Source of the DNA: Flavobacterium soli DSM 19725
Lineage (GTDB): Bacteria; Bacteroidota; Bacteroidia; Flavobacteriales; Flavobacteriaceae
Reading direction: 5' to 3'
Length of the DNA stretch: 64,000 bases
Assembly (NCBI RefSeq): GCF_000422705.1
Contig: NZ_AUGO01000003.1
Span: forward strand, 372,001-436,000
Shown here piece by piece: positions 1 through 8,851 of this stretch (its first letter is position 1; each line of letters opens with the position of its first letter). A program made the position numbers and the translations under genes. The notes below the pieces were generated by a model. It did not search any database and was not told the DNA's origin. It worked only from the letters and a program-made list of their open reading frames with translations.

Positions 1-961
1 AAAAGTCAATTTCCGCACAACTAACTTCATATTCATTTGATAAACCTTCGTGGGTTTCATGCATCAATTCGCCTAACTTTTTGAAGTTGCTATTTTCTAA
101 AGCATTAACAGCATCCAAAACCCTTTGGATTTCCTTTACTACAAAAAAACATCTCTTGAAATGGACTTCGCCCAAAAGTTCACGTGTTTCCAAAACCATA
201 GCTTCGGTACAATCCCTAAATGATTCTATGTGAGGAAATTGTTGTTCTAAAATTGAAAAACCTTGTTCCACTTCTTGTCTTCGGGTATTGTAGCCTGATG
301 TAAGATGCGTGTGTTTTACCTTGCTGTCCAATAAAATCAGTGAATAGTTTTTGAAATCGGCTTTGTGGTATTCGTATTCCAAAGTTGTGCAATCCAATTT
401 GATTACTTTATTCTTCTTGCCGAAAACACTCGCAAACTGATCCATAATACCGCAATTCACCCCCACAAAACTATGTTCTGATTTCTGGCCAATTAAGGCG
501 ATATCTTCCTTCGACAGGTCAAGATGAAACAATTTTCGCATCGCATAACCAAAACCACATTCCAATGCGGCAGAAGAAGAAAGACCAGCTCCCATGGGAA
601 TCGTACTACTGAAAACGATATTGAAACCTTCCAGATTGTTTGTCCTTTCTTTAAGCTGGTGCAAAACGCCAAGGATATAATTGGCCCACATCTTATCAAT
701 CGGTTGCAGATTGTCGTTCAGATCAAACTCATGTGTTTCATCAAGGTCTTTCGCAATGATGGTGCATTTGCTGCTTCCAGATTTTGAAACCGCAAAACAA
801 ATGTATTTATTGATAGCGGCCGGAAGCACAAAACCATCGTTGTAATCTAAGTGTTCGCCAATAATATTGATTCTTCCTGGTGATAGAAAAACATATTGGG
901 CATCGTTTTGGAATAATTGTGTGAAATGGGATTTTGTATCCTGAATTAGTTTTTTCTTCAT
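1..961 (-). CDS. galK: Galactokinase, 3' end cut by the window edge
   Basis: GHMP-family kinase that phosphorylates galactose at C1 with ATP, the first step of the Leloir pathway, in the cytoplasm. Translating the minus strand from the ATG at 961 gives MKKKLIQDTKSHF. The galactokinase signature SPGRINIIGEHLDYNDG follows at about residues 27-43, and the GHMP ATP-binding motif PMGAGLSSSAALE lies further in. About 320 residues are visible of the usual 380-390; the C-terminus lies beyond position 1. No stop occurs in this frame. The tyrS gene lies upstream on the same strand, separated by 216 bp holding a large inverted repeat, so galK is probably transcribed separately. Start and identity look secure; I see no partner galactose gene inside the window. 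Confidence 0.93.
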   Translation of the reverse strand, partial: MKKKLIQDTKSHFTQLFQNDAQYVFLSPGRINIIGEHLDYNDGFVLPAAINKYICFAVSKSGSSKCTIIAKDLDETHEFDLNDNLQPIDKMWANYILGVLHQLKERTNNLEGFNIVFSSTIPMGAGLSSSAALECGFGYAMRKLFHLDLSKEDIALIGQKSEHSFVGVNCGIMDQFASVFGKKNKVIKLDCTTLEYEYHKADFKNYSLILLDSKVKHTHLTSGYNTRRQEVEQGFSILEQQFPHIESFRDCTEAMVLETRELLGEVHFKRCFFVVKEIQRVLDAVNALENSNFKKLGELMHETHEGLSNEYEVSCAEIDF

Positions 962-1090
962 TAGTGAAAAAGGGCTTTTCAAATAAGACTGCAAATTACA
1001 AGTTTTATAAGAAAAACTTTTGTTTTAAATTATCAATTTACAATAATATAATGACTCTCTTGATGAAATATCAATAGTGGATAATAAAAT

Positions 1091-1152
1091 AAACCATTAA
1101 GATATTAAGCTTCATTAAGTCCTCCTTAACTTATCTTAAACCTTAATGGTTT
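1091..1152. repeat. Long inverted repeat in the tyrS-galK spacer
   Basis: AAACCATTAAG at 1091-1101 is matched perfectly by CTTAATGGTTT at 1142-1152, and the 40-nt interior contains further TTAAG/CTTAA matches. The structure can fold as one long AT-rich hairpin. It lies just after the tyrS stop, so it may end tyrS transcription, but it lacks a GC-rich stem and may instead be a dispersed repeat. Confidence 0.6.
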
Positions 1153-1177
1153 AAATTTTTATAGAATTGAGCTTATT

Positions 1178-2476
1178 TTAGACCACTCTCAAAATAAAAT
1201 AATTTTTCTTTCCGCTTTGTAATAATACAAACTGATTATTAACTAGATCATTCGCGGTTAATACAAAATCTTCTTTAATTTTTTCTCTATTTACAGAAAT
1301 TGAATTTGCAGTTAAAGCACGTCTTGCTTCTCCGTTTGATTTGAAAAAACCTGATTTTTCGTTCAAAACATCAACGATATTGATTCCGTTTTCAATATCA
1401 GCTCGTGCAATTTCCGCTTGCGGAACACCATCAAAAACCTCTAAAAAAGTCGTTTCGTCCAGTTGCTTCAAATCTTCCGAAGACGAATTGCCAAACAAGA
1501 TGTTCGAAGCCTGAATCGCTTTTTCCAACTCTTCTTTCGAGTGAACAAATGTCGTTATTTCTTCCGCCAATCGTTTTTGCAACACTCTTAAATGTGGGGC
1601 GACTTTATGCTCTTCAATCAAACCGTCAATCACTTCCTTATCCAAGAATGTAAAGATTTTAATATATTTCTCAGCATCAACATCCGTACTGTTCAACCAA
1701 AATTGGTAGAATTTATATACCGAAGTCTTATCGGCATCCAGCCAAATATTTCCACCTTCGGATTTTCCGAATTTAGAACCATCCGCTTTTGTGATCAATG
1801 GCGTTGTCAAAGCAAATGCTTTAGCATTTTCGCCACCCATTCTGCGAACCAATTCCGTTCCAGTCGTGATATTTCCCCATTGGTCAGAGCCACCCATCTG
1901 TAACATACAGTTGTTGTTTTTGTACAAGTGGTAGAAATCATATCCTTGAATCAACTGGTAGGTAAATTCCGTGAAAGACATTCCTTCACCAATTTCTCCG
2001 TTCAAACGTTTCTTTACAGAATCCTTCGCCATCATATAATTTACCGTGATGCGTTTTCCCACCTCACGTGCAAAATCAATAAACGAGAATTCTTTCATCC
2101 AATCATAGTTGTTCACCATAATTGGAGCATTTTTATCTGTCGAATTAAAGTCTAAGAATCGAGACAAAACGCTTTTTATTCCCGCCACATTTTTTGCCAA
2201 CGTTTCCTCGTTCAGCAAATTTCTTTCGTCTGATTTTCCAGATGGATCACCAATCATTCCTGTTGCACCACCCACCAAAGCAATCGGCTGATGTCCGAAA
2301 TTCTTCAAGTGTACCAACAGGATAATCTGAACCATGCTTCCAATATGAAGCGAATCCGCAGTCGGGTCAAAGCCAATATAGGCCGTCGTGGCTTCCTTTA
2401 GCAATTGCTCTTCCGTTCCCGGCATACTATCGGCATATAGCCCACGCCACTTCAATTCTTCAACTAGATTCTTCAT
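1178..2476 (-). CDS. tyrS: Tyrosine--tRNA ligase
   Basis: Class I aminoacyl-tRNA synthetase that charges tRNA-Tyr with tyrosine in the cytoplasm. The 432-aa product has the HIGH-type motif (SLHIGS, residues 43-47), the tyrosine-site segment GGSDQWGN and a KMSKS-type motif (SKFGKS). The C-terminal region resembles the S4 RNA-binding domain ([17 protein letters not shown]). The open frame continues 25 codons further upstream. I chose the internal ATG at 2476 because the family normally begins about here (MKNLVEEL) and a good promoter (TATCTTTG, 2496-2503) lies inside the extension, which would then be untranslated. Full length for bacterial TyrS. Confidence 0.96.
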   Translation of the reverse strand: MKNLVEELKWRGLYADSMPGTEEQLLKEATTAYIGFDPTADSLHIGSMVQIILLVHLKNFGHQPIALVGGATGMIGDPSGKSDERNLLNEETLAKNVAGIKSVLSRFLDFNSTDKNAPIMVNNYDWMKEFSFIDFAREVGKRITVNYMMAKDSVKKRLNGEIGEGMSFTEFTYQLIQGYDFYHLYKNNNCMLQMGGSDQWGNITTGTELVRRMGGENAKAFALTTPLITKADGSKFGKSEGGNIWLDADKTSVYKFYQFWLNSTDVDAEKYIKIFTFLDKEVIDGLIEEHKVAPHLRVLQKRLAEEITTFVHSKEELEKAIQASNILFGNSSSEDLKQLDETTFLEVFDGVPQAEIARADIENGINIVDVLNEKSGFFKSNGEARRALTANSISVNREKIKEDFVLTANDLVNNQFVLLQSGKKNYFILRVV

Positions 2477-2495
2477 TTTTTGTAAATAATTTGCG

Positions 2496-2503
2496 CAAAG
2501 ATA
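2496..2503 (-). promoter_or_regulatory. Bacteroidota -7 promoter element of tyrS
   Basis: Read on the minus strand this is TATCTTTG, a perfect match to TAnnTTTG, about 20 nt upstream of the chosen ATG. A TTG that could serve as the -33 box lies about 20 nt further upstream. It supports the shorter tyrS start. Confidence 0.7.
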
Positions 2504-2548
2504 ACAATTCAAACCCCAAATCTCAACAGTAATTGCGATTTCGATAAG

Positions 2549-2677
2549 CAAAATTAGGAGCGAATCGCTTGGGTATTTTTGTCCCGAAGCTTCGGGGCAT
2601 TTTCCCGCCTTCTTTCCAAATCTTTTTATTTTTTTCCTTTAAAAAAATAAAAAGAATTTTCCCTTAAGTCGGGGCTA
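2549..2677 (-). repeat. Dispersed structured repeat, copy 1
   Basis: On the minus strand this stretch reads, in order: a CTAGCCCCGA block; a hairpin with arms CTTTTTATTTTTTT and AAAAAAATAAAAAG; a GGAAAGAAGGCGGGAA block; CCCCGAAGCTTCGGG; and CGATTCGCTCC. A second copy in the opposite orientation lies at 18454-18592 with the same block order but a different hairpin sequence. It occupies most of the 336-bp spacer between tyrS and the exporter operon. The 77-codon minus-strand frame at 2626-2859 crosses it and is not a gene. Confidence 0.75.
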
Positions 2678-2726
2678 GAGGGAAATCCATTTTCACTTTG
2701 GAAACTTCTGAAAAATCGTTTACAAG

Positions 2727-2769
2727 ATCCTAACAGTCCCGAAGGTTCGGGATACAACCTGTTAGGGAT
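2727..2769 (-). terminator. Hairpin after the exporter operon
   Basis: ATCCTAACAG (2727-2736) pairs with CTGTTAGGGAT (2759-2769), and the loop holds an inner palindrome TCCCGAAGGTTCGGGA. It lies 43 bp past the stop of the HlyD-type gene and is the best candidate for the end of the operon. There is no clear T-tract, so it may instead be a dispersed repeat. Confidence 0.5.
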
Positions 2770-2812
2770 TATTAATCTACCATCAAATTCATAAAAAAGG
2801 AGGGTAGAAAAT

Positions 2813-4102
2813 TTATCCCCTGCGAAACACATCCCTAAACTGATACAGCAATCGTTCAATCAATCGCAAATCTTCGGTCACAATATCGGCAGTTCCTGAC
2901 ATTTCCTGCTGGAAGGCGATTTGCTTTTTATAGGAAGTTTTTAATCCTTCTGGCAAGGAAATATCAATCAATAGATTGCCTTCCTTATTGGGAGTTAAAG
3001 AAATAGTTTTGATAGTTCCTCTAAGCATCCCAAATTCCCTATCAGGAAAATTAGCCAATCGGATATTGACATCCTGCCCTGTTTTGATCTTTCCGGAATT
3101 TTGGGCAGGTGCTTTTACTTTCCCGATATAATTTTTACTCTCTGATGGAATTATCGCAAAGACATCATCTCCTGCTGCTACATTCTGGCTTGGTGTCCAA
3201 ATCTGCAAGAAGGTCACTTTCCCCTCAATTGAGGAACGGAGTACATAGTTGAGTTCCCAGTTCTTGATGGCTTTTTTCAACTCATAGAAAGCTTGGATCA
3301 CGTTTCGTTCCAAAATCACATTCTCCTTGGTTTCATTGATTTTGGTAGTCTTGGTATTCCGGCTCAGATCATTCAACGAGGATTTCATCTGGGAAACCGA
3401 ACTTAGTAGGCTCTTATAGTTTTTTTCAGCCTGAAGATAGATCAATCGTTGCTTTTCTATTTCCTGGGTGGCAATTATTCCCTTGCTGTAGAGCTTTTCA
3501 TGGCGGTCAAGGTCACTTTTTTGCAAAACTAGCTCGTTCTGAGTAATGCTCTTTTGTGATTCCAGCAAGGTCAGCCTTTCCTTGAGTTGCAAATATTCAT
3601 AGCTTTGTGCAGTGCCTTCTATCTTGTAGGGTTGGAGTTTGGTGTTCAACTGGTCGGCAATATATTCCTTTTGAAAAATGGCAAAGGTGCTTTCCACTTC
3701 TCCCAATTGTGCATTCTGCAATGCTTCAAACGGGAAAGGACTTTTGTTTAAATTTAAAGTATCAATAATACTCTTTAATAAAAATATATCTTCAAAGTTG
3801 GCACTGTTTTCTATAACAGCAAGGGGTGTATTCTTGGCTATATCTTGTCGGTCTGTAACCAATATGGTTTCAATCCTGCCCGAAGTTCGGGCTACCAATT
3901 TCTCGGGTGGGGTTTGGGTGGTAATGATAATCTGGGTGGTGATGAGGTCTGGGTATTTTATGAACCAGGAAATTAAAAATAAGATGATTACAAAACATAA
4001 TAATATTGTGTTCCCCCATTTAAACATAGATTTTGGTGGTGCCGAAAGTACATCTCTTACTTCTTCACTATAAATTTTTAAATCTTCTTGTAGCTCATCC
4101 AT
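2813..4102 (-). CDS. HlyD-type membrane fusion protein of a peptide exporter
   Basis: Periplasmic adaptor expected to link the ABC exporter encoded next to it with an outer-membrane channel, so that peptide leaves the cell in one step. The 429-aa product has a short cytoplasmic N-terminus and one membrane helix (about residues 31-49). A lipoyl-like half-motif (LVARTSGRIETILV) and a long coiled-coil hairpin follow, then a second barrel/lipoyl part (IEGKVTFLQIWTPSQNVAAGDDVFAIIP). This is the usual plan of bacteriocin-export HlyD proteins. Only 2 bp separate it from the ABC transporter gene upstream, so both are surely cotranscribed. No TolC gene lies in the operon; the TolC at 44.4 kb belongs to an RND pump, so the channel is probably shared or encoded elsewhere. 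Confidence 0.9.
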   Translation of the reverse strand: MDELQEDLKIYSEEVRDVLSAPPKSMFKWGNTILLCFVIILFLISWFIKYPDLITTQIIITTQTPPEKLVARTSGRIETILVTDRQDIAKNTPLAVIENSANFEDIFLLKSIIDTLNLNKSPFPFEALQNAQLGEVESTFAIFQKEYIADQLNTKLQPYKIEGTAQSYEYLQLKERLTLLESQKSITQNELVLQKSDLDRHEKLYSKGIIATQEIEKQRLIYLQAEKNYKSLLSSVSQMKSSLNDLSRNTKTTKINETKENVILERNVIQAFYELKKAIKNWELNYVLRSSIEGKVTFLQIWTPSQNVAAGDDVFAIIPSESKNYIGKVKAPAQNSGKIKTGQDVNIRLANFPDREFGMLRGTIKTISLTPNKEGNLLIDISLPEGLKTSYKKQIAFQQEMSGTADIVTEDLRLIERLLYQFRDVFRRG

Positions 4103-4104
4103 AA

Positions 4105-6300
4105 TTAATTTCCTAATTCCAATTGATTTTTTACAAGCTCATAGTATTTCCCTTTTTGCATTGTCAATTGAATATGATTCCCCTGCTCCACAACTTCGCC
4201 ATTTTCCAAGACGATGATGTTGTCGGCATTTTTGACCGTACTCAATCGATGTGCCACAATAACTGACGTTCTTCCTTGCAGAAAAGTATTTAATTTTTCC
4301 ATTATTATTTTTTCATTATTGGCATCCAATGAACTTGTCGCTTCATCAAAAAAAACATATTCAGGGTCTTTATATACGGCTCTAGCAATCATCAAGCGTT
4401 GTTCCTGTCCACCGCTTAATCGGATGCCAGAAGTACCTAATTCTGTATTGAGTCTGTTTGGCAATTTTTCAATAAAATCTTCAATATTTGCAATATGAGA
4501 AGCCATCTTCAATTTATCTCGATTAATAATAGTATTTTGTTCTGATTCGGATATATTTCCTGCAATTGTATCATTGAAAATAAAAGTTTCTTGCAATACG
4601 GCACCACAGTTCATTCGCCAATAATCATTATGGATTGAATTTAAATCAATAGTACCAATACTGATTGAGCCACTCGTAGGTTCATAAAATTTCAGTAGCA
4701 GTTTTATTAAAGTTGTTTTTCCGCTACCGCTTGCACCTACAATGGCAGTTGTCTTTCCTTGCGGTATTTCTAAGTTTAAGTTTTTCAGGACTAATGCAGA
4801 AGATTTACTGCCATATCTATAATTTAAATCCTTGATAATTATTGTTTTTTTTGTTGGTAATTCTTTTACTTTATCTTCCTTAACATCATCTTCCTCTTCC
4901 TTAGAATGTACCTGCCAAAGACGCTCCAGACTTATTTTTGCATCTTGCCACAGCTGAATAAAACCAATAAAATTACTCAATGGTAAATTTAATTGACCTA
5001 CAATGTATTGGATGGAAAGCATCATCCCTAAAGTGATTTCACCATTAACTACTGCCGTAGCCGACAAAAAAGTGATAATAATATTTTTAAGTTCATTGAT
5101 AAAATTAGAGCCGATGTTTTGATATTGTGCGAGTTTGAGACTACTCATTGAGGTTTTAAACAAGCTAATTTGAACTTGTTCCCATTTCCAACGGTTTTTT
5201 CTTTGGGAATTGTTTGTTTTTATTTCTCTAACTCCATTGATCATCTGTATTAAAGAAGTTTGACTAGTGGATTGCTCATCAAAACGTTTAAAATCCAGCT
5301 CTGCTCTTTTTTTGAGAAAAAAAAATGTATAACCTACATATAAAATGGCTCCTATAAGGAATACAATAAAAATTTTAATATTGTAAAACGCCAAGACTCC
5401 ATTAAAAACGCCAAAGAGAATAATAGAATAAATCATATTGAAAGAGGACGAAGAAACAAAGTTCTGAACTCTTGCATGGTCCTGAATTCTTTGGAGGTGC
5501 TCTCCTGTATTACGAGTATCAAAGAAATTTACCGGTAATTTAAGCATCTTGAACAAAAAATCTGATACCATTTTTATGTTAAACCTTCCTGAAATATGCA
5601 AAAACAGCCATTCCCTAAAAACAGAAACTAATGTCTGAGAAAGAAACAAGACAATCTGTGCTATTAGAATCAAATATATAAAAGACACATCACCATTATT
5701 AACACCCACATCTACTACCGATTGCATAAGGAAAGGCATGATAAATTGGATGCTTGTACCTACCAACAAACCGATTAATAACTGGTTGATTAGCTTTTTG
5801 TAAGGCCTTAGATAAGGCCATAAAAAGCTAAACCCTTTAGTTTTGGTCTTATCTTCTTCTAAATTATAAAAATTGGCATTAGGCTCAAGTAATAACACAA
5901 ATCCCGTTTTATCACTCGTATTCGTCCACGCTTCTAAAAACTCCTGATGTGAATATTCAAGCAAACCTTGGGCAGGATCGGCAACAAAGATTTTATCTTT
6001 TGCCGTTTTATATACCACAACAAAATGCTTCTGTCTCCAAGGAGCTATAAAAGGTGTGGGGGCTTCACTGACAAGGCTTTCCATGGCAATTCTCATTCCA
6101 AGGGTTCTCATTTCTATAGCTTCTGCGGCATCAGCAATGCCTGCCATGGTAACTCCCATACGAGTAATGCCTGCTTTATCTCGCAGGAACTCCCTAGAGA
6201 ACGTTTTACCGTGAAATTTGGCTATCATTCTCAAGCATGTAGGGCCACAATCTCGATAGTCTAACTGTTTATAGAAAGGAAATTTGTTTTTTTTAAGCAT
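4105..6300 (-). CDS. Peptidase-containing ABC transporter (C39 peptidase, exporter TM, ATPase)
   Basis: Bacteriocin-type ABC exporter that cuts a double-glycine leader and exports the mature peptide across the inner membrane. The 731-aa chain starts with a C39 cysteine peptidase. Its catalytic residues appear to be Cys18 in LDYRDCGPTC, His92 in KHFVVVY and Asp108 in VADPAQG. Transmembrane helices follow at about residues 165-440. The ATPase has Walker A GASGSGKTT, signature LSGGQEQR and Walker B YVFFDEATSSLD. All catalytic residues are present, so the protein should be active. The GG-leader peptide encoded at 10098-10331 in the same operon is the obvious substrate. The start overlaps nothing: 1 bp separates it from the amidohydrolase stop, and it is 2 bp from the HlyD gene. 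Confidence 0.95.
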   Translation of the reverse strand: MLKKNKFPFYKQLDYRDCGPTCLRMIAKFHGKTFSREFLRDKAGITRMGVTMAGIADAAEAIEMRTLGMRIAMESLVSEAPTPFIAPWRQKHFVVVYKTAKDKIFVADPAQGLLEYSHQEFLEAWTNTSDKTGFVLLLEPNANFYNLEEDKTKTKGFSFLWPYLRPYKKLINQLLIGLLVGTSIQFIMPFLMQSVVDVGVNNGDVSFIYLILIAQIVLFLSQTLVSVFREWLFLHISGRFNIKMVSDFLFKMLKLPVNFFDTRNTGEHLQRIQDHARVQNFVSSSSFNMIYSIILFGVFNGVLAFYNIKIFIVFLIGAILYVGYTFFFLKKRAELDFKRFDEQSTSQTSLIQMINGVREIKTNNSQRKNRWKWEQVQISLFKTSMSSLKLAQYQNIGSNFINELKNIIITFLSATAVVNGEITLGMMLSIQYIVGQLNLPLSNFIGFIQLWQDAKISLERLWQVHSKEEEDDVKEDKVKELPTKKTIIIKDLNYRYGSKSSALVLKNLNLEIPQGKTTAIVGASGSGKTTLIKLLLKFYEPTSGSISIGTIDLNSIHNDYWRMNCGAVLQETFIFNDTIAGNISESEQNTIINRDKLKMASHIANIEDFIEKLPNRLNTELGTSGIRLSGGQEQRLMIARAVYKDPEYVFFDEATSSLDANNEKIIMEKLNTFLQGRTSVIVAHRLSTVKNADNIIVLENGEVVEQGNHIQLTMQKGKYYELVKNQLELGN

Positions 6301-6301
6301 T

Positions 6302-7600
6302 CTATTTTTGAACTGTTTTTAAAATGTCATTTCGCATTGTATTTAATGCATTTTTATCTAGAAAATGTTGGTTATAGTATACGCCTTGCAAATTTTCTAA
6401 TGTTTTTAAATCTTCCAAAGGATTGCCGTCTAACAATATGAAATCAGCATTTTTTCCTACTTCAATAGTTCCAAAATTCTCCTTGAAGAAAGTAGCAAAA
6501 TTAACAGTTGCCATTTTTAGAATTTCATAATTGGATAATTCGGTATTTTTCAAAAGATTCATTTCGCCCAAAACACTGAAACCTGCAATCATATATTTTG
6601 ACGACGCATCTGGGCTTAGTAGCATCGGAACCCCAGCTTCATTTAATTGCTTGATGATTTTATATTTTTGGTCAAGTGCCTTTAGTTCATTGACAACTTC
6701 TTCTTTATAAGCCGTAACCCCCATTTTTTCACGGTATTTCTCCGTTCCTTCTATCCATTCTTCCATCTTAGCTTTCGAAACGAACTCCATTCCAGGCATC
6801 TTGCGTGATTCTTCTGTAGTATAGCGTCCCGAACCTACACTGTACCAAGACAGAGTTGGACATATGGTAATGCTTTTCTTTTTTAATAAACTTATTCTTC
6901 TTTGAATTGTTTCTGTATTTTCTCCTGCCAGTCCTCCCAAATGTTCAAAAGAAGTGTAGCTGGAATTAAAAATGACATCTTCATTTACTTCATTTCCTGA
7001 TGCTAAACGTGGATAATGTCCTGCAAGAGACATTTTATATATTTTACAAATACTATCCAATTGTTTAAACATGGATTGATTTTTGATGCTCAATATTTTA
7101 ATTAAATCAAGATTTCGTTCTTTAGATGCTTTAACAAAACTCTCCATTTCTACAAGTGTCAAATCCTGTCCTCTACTTATGGGTGGGGGAGATAGATACA
7201 ACTTTGGATAATAGCTGTCAATTGAATTGTATTTTTGTCTCCAACTATAATGATTCCAATCACCACGCATGGAACGTAGCTTTGTTACACCGTTAATCAG
7301 GTTCAGTTTCAATATTATTTCCATTTCTTTTTCTGTGGAGGGAAAATGCACATGGGCATCGGATAAAGATGGCATTATGAATTTACCCTTAGCATCTATC
7401 GTTTGTTTTGCTCTTCCTCTTGTTTTGTCAGCAATCTCTATAATCTGTCCGTCTTTAATAGCAACCATTTGATTTTTTAAAACTGTATTGTCCTTCATTG
7501 AAATGATTGAAACGTTTTTAATAAGAAAATCTGGTTCTTGTGCATGACTAATAAAGTAATTTGATAAAATCAGTGTTATTAAAATAACTATTTTTTGCAT
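6302..7600 (-). CDS. Exported amidohydrolase-family metal-dependent hydrolase
   Basis: Amidohydrolase superfamily member (imidazolonepropionase/prolidase-like branch) expected to hydrolyse an amide, peptide or ring bond in the periplasm. The 432-aa product starts with a signal peptide (cleavage probable after FISHA, near residue 20). A strand-rich segment follows, then the metal site HxH in SDAHVHFP (His83, His85). Later come histidines in LAGHYPRL and FEHLGG, and the catalytic aspartate in LLSPDASS. The C-terminal sequence VGKNADFILLDGNPLEDL is typical of the family. It lies between the putative modifying protein and the exporter, 1 bp from the latter. A role in peptide processing or degradation is inference from position only; the substrate is unknown. 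Confidence 0.85.
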   Translation of the reverse strand: MQKIVILITLILSNYFISHAQEPDFLIKNVSIISMKDNTVLKNQMVAIKDGQIIEIADKTRGRAKQTIDAKGKFIMPSLSDAHVHFPSTEKEMEIILKLNLINGVTKLRSMRGDWNHYSWRQKYNSIDSYYPKLYLSPPPISRGQDLTLVEMESFVKASKERNLDLIKILSIKNQSMFKQLDSICKIYKMSLAGHYPRLASGNEVNEDVIFNSSYTSFEHLGGLAGENTETIQRRISLLKKKSITICPTLSWYSVGSGRYTTEESRKMPGMEFVSKAKMEEWIEGTEKYREKMGVTAYKEEVVNELKALDQKYKIIKQLNEAGVPMLLSPDASSKYMIAGFSVLGEMNLLKNTELSNYEILKMATVNFATFFKENFGTIEVGKNADFILLDGNPLEDLKTLENLQGVYYNQHFLDKNALNTMRNDILKTVQK

Positions 7601-7669
7601 GCTTAGTGTGTTTATATTTCCTTTTTGATCAGGATAGGTTATGTTGAGGCAATAATTTTTCTAAAGGGT

Positions 7670-7688
7670 AATTGTACTATATACAATT
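7670..7688. repeat. Short palindrome between two operon genes
   Basis: AATTGTA and TACAATT form perfect 7-bp arms around a 5-nt centre, in the 98-bp gap between the HExxH-like gene and the amidohydrolase gene. No T-tract follows, so it is not a clear terminator. It could be an operator, an mRNA processing hairpin, or chance in AT-rich DNA. Confidence 0.4.
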
Positions 7689-7698
7689 GTAAAATGAT

Positions 7699-8847
7699 CT
7701 ATTCCATTAACTTTCCAATTGTACTGCTAAAAAAATCATAATGATTGTTTTCGTCTTTTTTTAAAAAATTCTGATACGAGTTTAACTCACAAAATTCATC
7801 ATATCGGAAGTCTAAATCCCGATGACTTAAATCAAATTCATCAATTAGTTTCTGATATTTATTTAGAATTGTTTGACATTTATTGTAAAGCTCATAATAG
7901 TATGCTTTTCCCTTTTCTGTGTACACATAGTCTAAATCTAATAATTCTAAACCTGTTTTAAATCGAGGAATCATATCGGTCATTCTGCCTAACAATTCAT
8001 GTTTCTCTCGACCTCTGAAAATCTTTTTAGACAGCAAAATATCAAAACAAACAATGCGTTGTGTTACAGTAAAGAGTCCATGAAAAGCACCATAAACCGT
8101 TCTATAATCCCATTGCTGATCTGTTAAATCTCGCATAACGATGTTGTCTACGTCAATCTTAAAGTACTCTTTTCTATCATGCACCACGTAATATAAAAAA
8201 TTATGTGAGCCTTGATGAATTAACTCTTCAATAAAATAAATTATATTTTGAGTACCCAGTACATAAAAGTAAAGCATTCCCAAGGTTTCAATTGAAGCAA
8301 AATTTAATATTTTAGGATTGTCATGCAAGTAAATTCTTCTATTTGAAAAAACAAGCTCTTTATAAAAAAAAGGTAAATGTTCTTTTATAACTAAAATAGC
8401 CTTCTCTAAAGTTTGATGATTTTCTATCCAAACTGTATTATGCAAAGGTTTAGGGTTTACTATATGACCTTTATAGGATTCTACAAAATAGCTTTCTAAA
8501 AGCGGATGACAGGATTTTAAAATTTCAAACTCGTCTATTTTTAATAAATTCTCCATTTTATTTGCGTTTCTATCAAAATAGCCGAGGTTAGGCAAAAATG
8601 CAATCCCATTGTTATTTAACGACGCTTTCAGGTGTATGTTTTCTTTTTTAAGAAAATAGCCTTGCATTATTTCAATTAGCATTTCTGGAGCTGACTGATT
8701 ATTATTTTTGCCATTGAAATACGCAAAGAGTAATGGTTCTAAAAAGATGTTATCATCCTCAAAGTTAACTTTTTCTAGCAAAGATGGATTTTCTTTGTAA
8801 ATAAGGAGCTTGATGGTGTCAATTATTTCATTCTGATTTTTTTCCAT
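7699..8847 (-). CDS. Putative peptide-modifying protein, HExxH-like with Glu replaced by Gln
   Basis: I do not recognise this 382-aa protein with certainty. It has no signal peptide or membrane helix, so it should be cytoplasmic. Residues 203-220 (IYFIEELIHQGSHNFLYY) resemble the HExxH segment of the 'HEXXH motif-containing putative peptide modification protein' group, some members of which are 2-oxoglutarate/iron peptide beta-hydroxylases. The distal block RTVYGAFHGLFTV (249-261) resembles the conserved distal His segment I recall in that group. Here the motif is HQGSH (His211, His215), so the usual glutamate is glutamine. Its position next to a GG-leader peptide and a leader-cutting exporter fits a precursor-modifying enzyme. 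It begins 4 bp after the upstream gene ends. The gene is certain; the function is inference. Confidence 0.6.
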   Translation of the reverse strand: MEKNQNEIIDTIKLLIYKENPSLLEKVNFEDDNIFLEPLLFAYFNGKNNNQSAPEMLIEIMQGYFLKKENIHLKASLNNNGIAFLPNLGYFDRNANKMENLLKIDEFEILKSCHPLLESYFVESYKGHIVNPKPLHNTVWIENHQTLEKAILVIKEHLPFFYKELVFSNRRIYLHDNPKILNFASIETLGMLYFYVLGTQNIIYFIEELIHQGSHNFLYYVVHDRKEYFKIDVDNIVMRDLTDQQWDYRTVYGAFHGLFTVTQRIVCFDILLSKKIFRGREKHELLGRMTDMIPRFKTGLELLDLDYVYTEKGKAYYYELYNKCQTILNKYQKLIDEFDLSHRDLDFRYDEFCELNSYQNFLKKDENNHYDFFSSTIGKLME

Positions 8848-8851
8848 TACT

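Noticed and set aside
2477..2551. Upstream extension of tyrS by 25 codons
   Set aside because: The extension contains the promoter element TATCTTTG and does not match TyrS N-termini.
2626..2859. Minus-strand frame of 77 codons next to the HlyD gene
   Set aside because: It lies across the dispersed repeat and the hairpin after the operon and overlaps the end of the HlyD gene in another frame; no family resemblance.
3880..3912. GCCCGAAGTTCGGGC palindrome resembling the dispersed repeats
   Set aside because: It lies within the HlyD coding sequence at a conserved part of the protein and lacks the other repeat blocks.
3678..4073. Plus-strand frame of 131 codons
   Set aside because: It is antisense to the HlyD gene, which has clear domain support; it is a shadow frame.
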